Shown: positions 59,393 through 64,000 of the stretch, in pieces
Position numbering within the stretch: position 1 is the first letter of the stretch
Layout: every line of letters starts with the position of its first letter
DNA from: Spirosoma profusum
Lineage (GTDB): Bacteria > Bacteroidota > Bacteroidia > Cytophagales > Spirosomataceae
Reading direction: 5' to 3'
Assembly (NCBI RefSeq): GCF_014699005.1
Contig: NZ_JACWZY010000011.1
Location: forward strand, 124,001-188,000
Length of the DNA stretch: 64,000 nucleotides
Translations under genes and position numbers: made by a program
The notes under the pieces: generated by a model
The model's input: only the letters and a program-made list of their open reading frames with translations
What the model was told of the DNA's origin: nothing
Databases searched by the model: none

Positions 59393-60832
59393 ATGCGCTC
59401 AATAAAAATAATTACGCTACTTATCAGCTTAATTAGCTGGGAAACAGGGACTTCTCAGGATAAAAAAAGTAAGTTATCCGAACTGATGAAGGCGTATCAC
59501 AGCTATAATATGTTTGACGGGGCCGTCTTAGTCGCCGAAAATGGAAAAGTAATTTATAAAGACGCCTTTGGTTTAGCCAACAGAGAATGGAACATTCCAA
59601 ACACGACTGATACAAAGTTCATGATTGGCTCTGTTTCAAAGCCATTAACAGCCGTGTTAATGCTATTACAAGTGCAAAAAGGATTAATTAAATTAGACAA
59701 AACTATCGAAGATTATTTGCCAGAATTTAAAAATAAACCGGCAGCAAAAGTCACAATAAGTCAATTACTAAATCATACGTCCGGCATTCCAAATTATGAT
59801 ATTATCAACGATTTCTTTCCCAGAATAAGCCGTCAACATTATACCCGAGAAGATTATTTAAAAACATTTATTGATTCGTCACTTGCCTTTAAACCCGGCA
59901 CTCAATACGCTTATAGTAGCTGGGGCTATTTTACACTGGGCTATATTATGGAACGAGTAACAAAAAAATCGTACGCTCAACTTATGTCCGATGATATTTT
60001 TAATAAAATAGGCATGCGTAATTCAGGGTCGTATTATCATACCCAAATTATACCTAAACGAGCTACAGGCTATGATTATAGTTTTGGTGGATATACATCA
60101 TCAGATTTCCGAGACCAGTCGAATACAATGGGAACGGGCGACATTTATTCAACAGTGGACGACCTTTTCAAATTTCACATGGCCTTGACCGATAATACGT
60201 TGCTTAATAAGGAGTTAACCACCGAAATGTTTACATCTGGAATTGCTCCTGCTAATTATGGGTACGGCTGGTTTAACAAACAATTTAAGTATACAGCTAC
60301 CGATAGTGTTGCGTCAAATTTTCACCTGGGCATGACGGATGGGTTTATTTCGTTTATTCGTCGGATTCCGTCAACAAAAAGTCTGGTCGTCATTCTTTGC
60401 AACAGTTCACCAACTGATTTTTTTGGGATAACAACTAATTTATATAAAATACTGTATAATAAACCTGTTTCGTTGAAAGAGCCTGCACATAAAAAAATGG
60501 AAGTATTTATAGAAAAACTAGGCACCGAAAAAGCAGTTGTTGAATACAAAAAGATGAAGATAGATACGGCACATTATTATATTGACTGGATTTCTATGAA
60601 TTTCATAGCCCAGCAATTACTAGCTTTAAAACGATATGAAGATGCAAAAGTAATTGCGGAAAATAATGTGAATGAATTTCCAAATAAAGATTTAATGCTG
60701 GTTACGATGGGCAATGTTTATCTCGCCTTAAATAAAAAGGAAGACGCTGTCCGATTTTATAAAAAAGCGCTTCAAATTACACCTACGTTCGAGGAAGCAA
60801 AAAATAGGCTAAAGGGGTTGGGAAGTCAATAG
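59393..60832 (+). CDS. Serine hydrolase (beta-lactamase class C family) with TPR-like tail, AT-rich
   Basis: A 479-residue secreted protein. The signal peptide covers about residues 1-21 (IITLLISLISWETGTS). The S-x-x-K motif is S80-V-S-K83 (MIGSVSKPLTAVL), the Y-x-N-like motif is YAYSSWGYF, and LLNHTSGIPNY and HLGMTDGFISFIRR are present, so it is a penicillin-binding-like or esterase-type hydrolase. Residues about 380-479 form TPR-like helices (FYKKALQITPTFEEAKNRL). The DNA is clearly more AT-rich than its neighbours (runs such as AATAAAATAGG) and poor in the TACGT word, so it may be a recent arrival. Substrate not known. Confidence 0.88.
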   Translation: MRSIKIITLLISLISWETGTSQDKKSKLSELMKAYHSYNMFDGAVLVAENGKVIYKDAFGLANREWNIPNTTDTKFMIGSVSKPLTAVLMLLQVQKGLIKLDKTIEDYLPEFKNKPAAKVTISQLLNHTSGIPNYDIINDFFPRISRQHYTREDYLKTFIDSSLAFKPGTQYAYSSWGYFTLGYIMERVTKKSYAQLMSDDIFNKIGMRNSGSYYHTQIIPKRATGYDYSFGGYTSSDFRDQSNTMGTGDIYSTVDDLFKFHMALTDNTLLNKELTTEMFTSGIAPANYGYGWFNKQFKYTATDSVASNFHLGMTDGFISFIRRIPSTKSLVVILCNSSPTDFFGITTNLYKILYNKPVSLKEPAHKKMEVFIEKLGTEKAVVEYKKMKIDTAHYYIDWISMNFIAQQLLALKRYEDAKVIAENNVNEFPNKDLMLVTMGNVYLALNKKEDAVRFYKKALQITPTFEEAKNRLKGLGSQ

Positions 60833-60861
60833 ACAATCCATTACGTATCAATACGCTACGT

Positions 60862-62301
60862 TTAAGCCAGAATACCTTTCACGAGTTTGCCTTCTACGTC
60901 GGTCAGCCGGAAACGGCGACCCTGAAATTCGTAGGTTAGTTTTTCGTGATCGATGCCAAGCAAGTGCAACAATGTAGCCTGAAAATCATGCACATGAACT
61001 GGGTTATGGGCAATGTTGTAGCCGAATTCGTCCGTTTCACCGTACGTAATACCTGATTTTACGCCACCACCAGTCATCCACATTGTAAAACATCGCGGGT
61101 GATGGTCGCGACCGTAGTTGTCTTTCGTCAGTTTTCCCTGTGAATAATTCGTCCGGCCAAACTCCCCCCCCCACACAACAATAGTGTCATCGAGTAAACC
61201 TCGTTGCTTCAGGTCAATCACCAGTGCTGCCGACGCCTGGTCAGTAGCTTTGCATTGTTTAGCTAATCCTTTGGGCAGGTTACCGTGCTGATCCCAGCCC
61301 TGATGATAAAGCTGTACGAATCGAACATCGCGTTCGATCAACCGACGGGCCATGAGACAGTTAGCTGCATACGTACCGGGTTTTCGGGCGTCGGGTCCGT
61401 AGAGATCAAATACCCAGTCAGGCTCTTTCGACAGATCGGTTACGTCGGGAACGGATGTCTGCATTCGGTACGCCATCTCATATTGTGCAATCCGATTGAC
61501 GATTTCAGGATCACCGAAACGGTCGGCCTGTACCTGATTGAGTTGTTTCAGCGCATCCAGCATGGCTCGTCGGTCGTTACCCGCATAACCAGTAGGATTG
61601 TTCAGGTATAGAACCGGGTCATTTCCCGACCGAAACTGTACACCCTGATGCCTTGACGGCAGAAACCCATTTCCCCACAATCGGGCATATAACGGCTGAT
61701 CCTGTGGCGCGTTATTCGACACAAGTACTATGAACGCCGGTAAATTCTGGTTGATCGAACCAAGTCCATAACTCACCCACGAACCGATACTTGGGCGGCC
61801 CGCCAGTTGGTTACCCGTCTGAAAAAACGTCAGCGCCGGGTCATGGTTTATCTGCTCCGTATACATGGATTTGACAAAGCAGAGATCATCGGTAATTCGA
61901 CTCGTATAGGGTAACAATTCACTGACCCAGGCCCCACTTTTTCCGTGCTGACGAAACGCATAAGGTGAACGTACCAACGGCAGGGCTGACTGTTGCGCAC
62001 TCATGCTCGTGAGCCGCTGTCCTTTTCGCACCGAAGCGGGTAAATCCTGCCCATGCATTTTAGCCAGCATCGGCTTATAATCAAACATTTCCAGTTGCGA
62101 CGGCCCTCCACTCTGAAACAGGTAAACCACCCGTTTCGCCTTCGGTGCGCGGTGCGGACGGTCATCAGATAGCGAGGCCGAACGTAACGTTTCCGGCAAC
62201 AATGAACCCAGCGCAAGGGTGCCAAGCCCTAACGATGTTTTCCGCAGAAAAGCCCGTCGGTTGAACGTATCGGCAATGAGTTGGTCCAGTTGGTGGTTCA
62301 T
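60862..62301 (-). CDS. DUF1501 domain-containing protein with Tat signal
   Basis: A 479-residue exported protein with a twin-arginine signal (FNRRAFLRKTSLGLGTLALGSLLP). The DUF1501 domain (about 55-470) shows KRVVYLFQSGGPSQLEMFDYKP at its start, YTEQINHDPALTFFQTGNQ, RPSIGSWVSYGLG, DNYGRDHHPRCFTMWMTGGGVKSG and the end HVHDFQATLLHLLGIDHEKLTYEFQGRRFRLT. The fold is related to sulfatases/alkaline phosphatases, but catalysis is unproven. In Planctomycetes and Bacteroidota such genes are coupled with DUF1549/DUF1553 genes, as here (19-base gap). Confidence 0.93.
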   Translation of the reverse strand: MNHQLDQLIADTFNRRAFLRKTSLGLGTLALGSLLPETLRSASLSDDRPHRAPKAKRVVYLFQSGGPSQLEMFDYKPMLAKMHGQDLPASVRKGQRLTSMSAQQSALPLVRSPYAFRQHGKSGAWVSELLPYTSRITDDLCFVKSMYTEQINHDPALTFFQTGNQLAGRPSIGSWVSYGLGSINQNLPAFIVLVSNNAPQDQPLYARLWGNGFLPSRHQGVQFRSGNDPVLYLNNPTGYAGNDRRAMLDALKQLNQVQADRFGDPEIVNRIAQYEMAYRMQTSVPDVTDLSKEPDWVFDLYGPDARKPGTYAANCLMARRLIERDVRFVQLYHQGWDQHGNLPKGLAKQCKATDQASAALVIDLKQRGLLDDTIVVWGGEFGRTNYSQGKLTKDNYGRDHHPRCFTMWMTGGGVKSGITYGETDEFGYNIAHNPVHVHDFQATLLHLLGIDHEKLTYEFQGRRFRLTDVEGKLVKGILA

Positions 62302-62320
62302 AGTTGTTTCGAATCAGCTG

Positions 62321-64000
62321 TTAACGCCGGGTAATGAACGCATCCGAATTCATGATCGCGCTGGTCACCACTGTGCGGGCAGCCAGTACTGATAAATCAT
62401 TTTTTCGGCCAGCGCGATACGTTCCAGAATTGAGCCAGCCCGCCATTTTGGCCGGATTTCGCTTAAACTTCTCGTATTCAGATTGATACAAACGTAGCAA
62501 TACGTCCATTTCCCGCGCTATTGGACGCTGCCCTGTTAAAAGACGATAGCAGTACAGGATTTGCTCTTTAGGAGATTCATTCCGCACTGCCACCCGTTCA
62601 GCCACCACGCGAGCTGCTTCTACAAACTGAGGGTCGTTGAGCAAAATCAGCGCCTGTAAGGGTGTGCTGGTTTTCTGTCGCTGAACGACGCAGTAACTTC
62701 GGGATGGCCCATCGAAGGTGTTCATGGATGGTGGCGGATTCGTACGTCGCCAGAAGGTGTATAAACTTCGTCGGTACAAACCTGTACCCGTATCTGGTTT
62801 ATAGACAGCATTATTTACTGCCCACAAACCCTCTGGTTGATAGGGTTTCACGCTTGGCCCACCAAGTTTACGGACTAACAAACCACTGGCCGCCAACGCA
62901 TTGTCACGTACCATTTCGGCCGTAAGCCGGAACGATGGACCACGAGCCAGCAACGTATTATCGGGATCTTTACGCAGTAATTCGGGCGTAGCCTGCGACG
63001 ACTGGCGATACGTTAGCGACATAACAATCAGTTTTTGCAAAGCTTTCACATTCCAACCGCGAGGCAGTTCCGAAGGCGACATAGCAGTTGGCTTCCGGAA
63101 CGTAACGGCCAGCCAGTCGAGCAATTCCGGGTGGCTGGGTATTCCGCCCTGATTACCGAAGTTATTCGCATTCTTTTGAAGACCCGCCCCAAAATAGTTC
63201 TGCCAGTATCGGTTCACGATGACCCGCGCCGTGAGCGGGTTATTGGGATGCAAAAGCCACTGCGCCAATCCTAGCCGGTTCTTCGGAAAGTTTTGAAAGG
63301 ATAATACACTGGCCGGAGCATCTGGGTGGACTTCGGGGCCGTGTGCATCATATACTCCTCGCTTGAGCAGGTACGTTGGCCGGCGCGTTTTCATTTCGTC
63401 CATCACCATAATTTCCGGAATAGTATCTACGTAACGGTTCCGTTTGGAACGTAGCGCTTGCAACGTAGCGGCTTGCTCCTGATACGTTTTCGAGTAATTT
63501 GCTACGTAGTATTTCGCCAGGTCAGGTATAGAAGACGAAGGTAACAAATTTGTACCGCCCTGATTTTGCACGAGTTGTGCTATTTCGGGCGCTGTCAATT
63601 CGCGGGTGTAGATGACCAGTTCATCCATTTGCCCGTTTTTGAAACCGGCCCCGCGCATGTCGGCTCCCAGTTGCAGACCGGGCTGCTCGCTACCGATCAG
63701 GTTTTCCTTGCTGAGCAGAATGTCTTTGTAGAGATTATCTTTTTCAGTAAGCATTCCCGCTTCCCTCCCATCAACGTAGAGCCGCAGGCCATTGGCTTTG
63801 CTAGAGCCATCATACGTCATCATCAGATGCACCCATTTCTCCTTTGGGAGTGTCTGCTGACTCACCCGAACAATGCTGTTATAGGGCCAGGTGTGCGCCA
63901 TCAGCAGCTCGGCCCGACCGTCGCGCAGGTTCAGGAAATAGCCCCGGAAATTATAGAGTATATCGCCCATTCCTTTGTGAAAAATCACCCCTTTATTCAG
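62321..64000 (-). CDS. DUF1549/DUF1553 (PSCyt2/PSD1) protein with LamG-like domain, C-terminal part (runs off right edge)
   Basis: At least 560 residues; the N-terminus is right of the window (the frame is open to base 64000). A LamG/concanavalin-type domain is seen first (LNLRDGRAELLMAHTWPYNSIV to AGFKNGQMDELVIYTRELTAPEIAQL), then a DUF1553 (PSD1) region: VFDAHGPEVHPD-like YDAHGPEVHPDAPASVLSF, GLAQWLLHPNNPLTARVIVNRYWQNYFGAGL, WNVKALQKLIVMSLTYRQSS, and LQALILLNDPQFVEAARVVAERV near the end. The usual full form begins with a cytochrome-c-like PSCyt1 and DUF1549. Operon with the DUF1501 gene (19-base gap). Function unknown; often in polysaccharide or oligosaccharide loci. Confidence 0.92.
   Translation of the reverse strand: MNKGVIFHKGMGDILYNFRGYFLNLRDGRAELLMAHTWPYNSIVRVSQQTLPKEKWVHLMMTYDGSSKANGLRLYVDGREAGMLTEKDNLYKDILLSKENLIGSEQPGLQLGADMRGAGFKNGQMDELVIYTRELTAPEIAQLVQNQGGTNLLPSSSIPDLAKYYVANYSKTYQEQAATLQALRSKRNRYVDTIPEIMVMDEMKTRRPTYLLKRGVYDAHGPEVHPDAPASVLSFQNFPKNRLGLAQWLLHPNNPLTARVIVNRYWQNYFGAGLQKNANNFGNQGGIPSHPELLDWLAVTFRKPTAMSPSELPRGWNVKALQKLIVMSLTYRQSSQATPELLRKDPDNTLLARGPSFRLTAEMVRDNALAASGLLVRKLGGPSVKPYQPEGLWAVNNAVYKPDTGTGLYRRSLYTFWRRTNPPPSMNTFDGPSRSYCVVQRQKTSTPLQALILLNDPQFVEAARVVAERVAVRNESPKEQILYCYRLLTGQRPIAREMDVLLRLYQSEYEKFKRNPAKMAGWLNSGTYRAGRKNDLSVLAARTVVTSAIMNSDAFITRR

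Overview
The window looks like chromosome from a Bacteroidota bacterium of the order Cytophagales, most like Spirosoma and relatives; I judge this from protein families, not from a database search. The evidence is a SusC/SusD pair, a hybrid two-component system with an AraC output, T9SS type A and CHU_C-type sorting domains, TAnnTTTG promoter boxes, an S16 protein with a long acidic tail, and planctomycete-type DUF1501/DUF1553 genes. I see no rRNA, tRNA, CRISPR array, prophage or transposase.

Layout. 1-4.1 kb: partial 3-hydroxyacyl-CoA dehydrogenase, EcsC-family protein, two L,D-transpeptidases that overlap tail to tail, and small hypotheticals. 4.2-12.2 kb: secreted surface proteins, namely a CHU_C protein, an FG-GAP propeller protein and a tandem pair of YadA-like head / endosialidase-chaperone (S74) proteins. 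12.4-14.8 kb: an ECF42-type sigma factor with a CPBP protease and a DGPF/YCII protein. 15.1-31.0 kb: a polysaccharide utilization locus made of a hybrid sensor, GH88, an alginate-lyase-family enzyme, SusC, SusD, two lipoproteins and a PL8 lyase. It probably degrades a uronic-acid polysaccharide, and no sulfatase is present. 31.2-39.4 kb: one 2745-residue adhesin-like protein with about 18 near-identical 75-residue repeats. 39.9-52.2 kb: housekeeping genes (SlyD, Sua5, RluD family, GT51 glycosyltransferase, TrmD, RimM, S16), an aminoglycoside-kinase-like/acyl-CoA dehydrogenase pair, and a four-helix-bundle gene boxed by inverted repeats. 52.4-64 kb: hydrolases, a quinone-reductase-like flavoprotein with a Crp/Fnr regulator, a UGT-like glycosyltransferase, dCMP deaminase, ACP phosphodiesterase-like protein, an AT-rich serine hydrolase, and a DUF1501/DUF1553 pair cut by the right edge.

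Two genome-scale signals cross these regions. First, the words TACGT/ACGTA are strongly over-represented in coding and non-coding DNA, and fall to background in one AT-rich, probably acquired gene (59393-60832). Second, many intergenic gaps hold long inverted repeats (up to 50 bp perfect arms) of a few related families. Their cores recur but their arm ends are locus-specific, which suggests an active or recent hairpin-forming process. The most distinctive candidates for follow-up are these hairpins, the boxed four-helix-bundle gene, and the twin YadA-head/S74 genes with signs of gene conversion.
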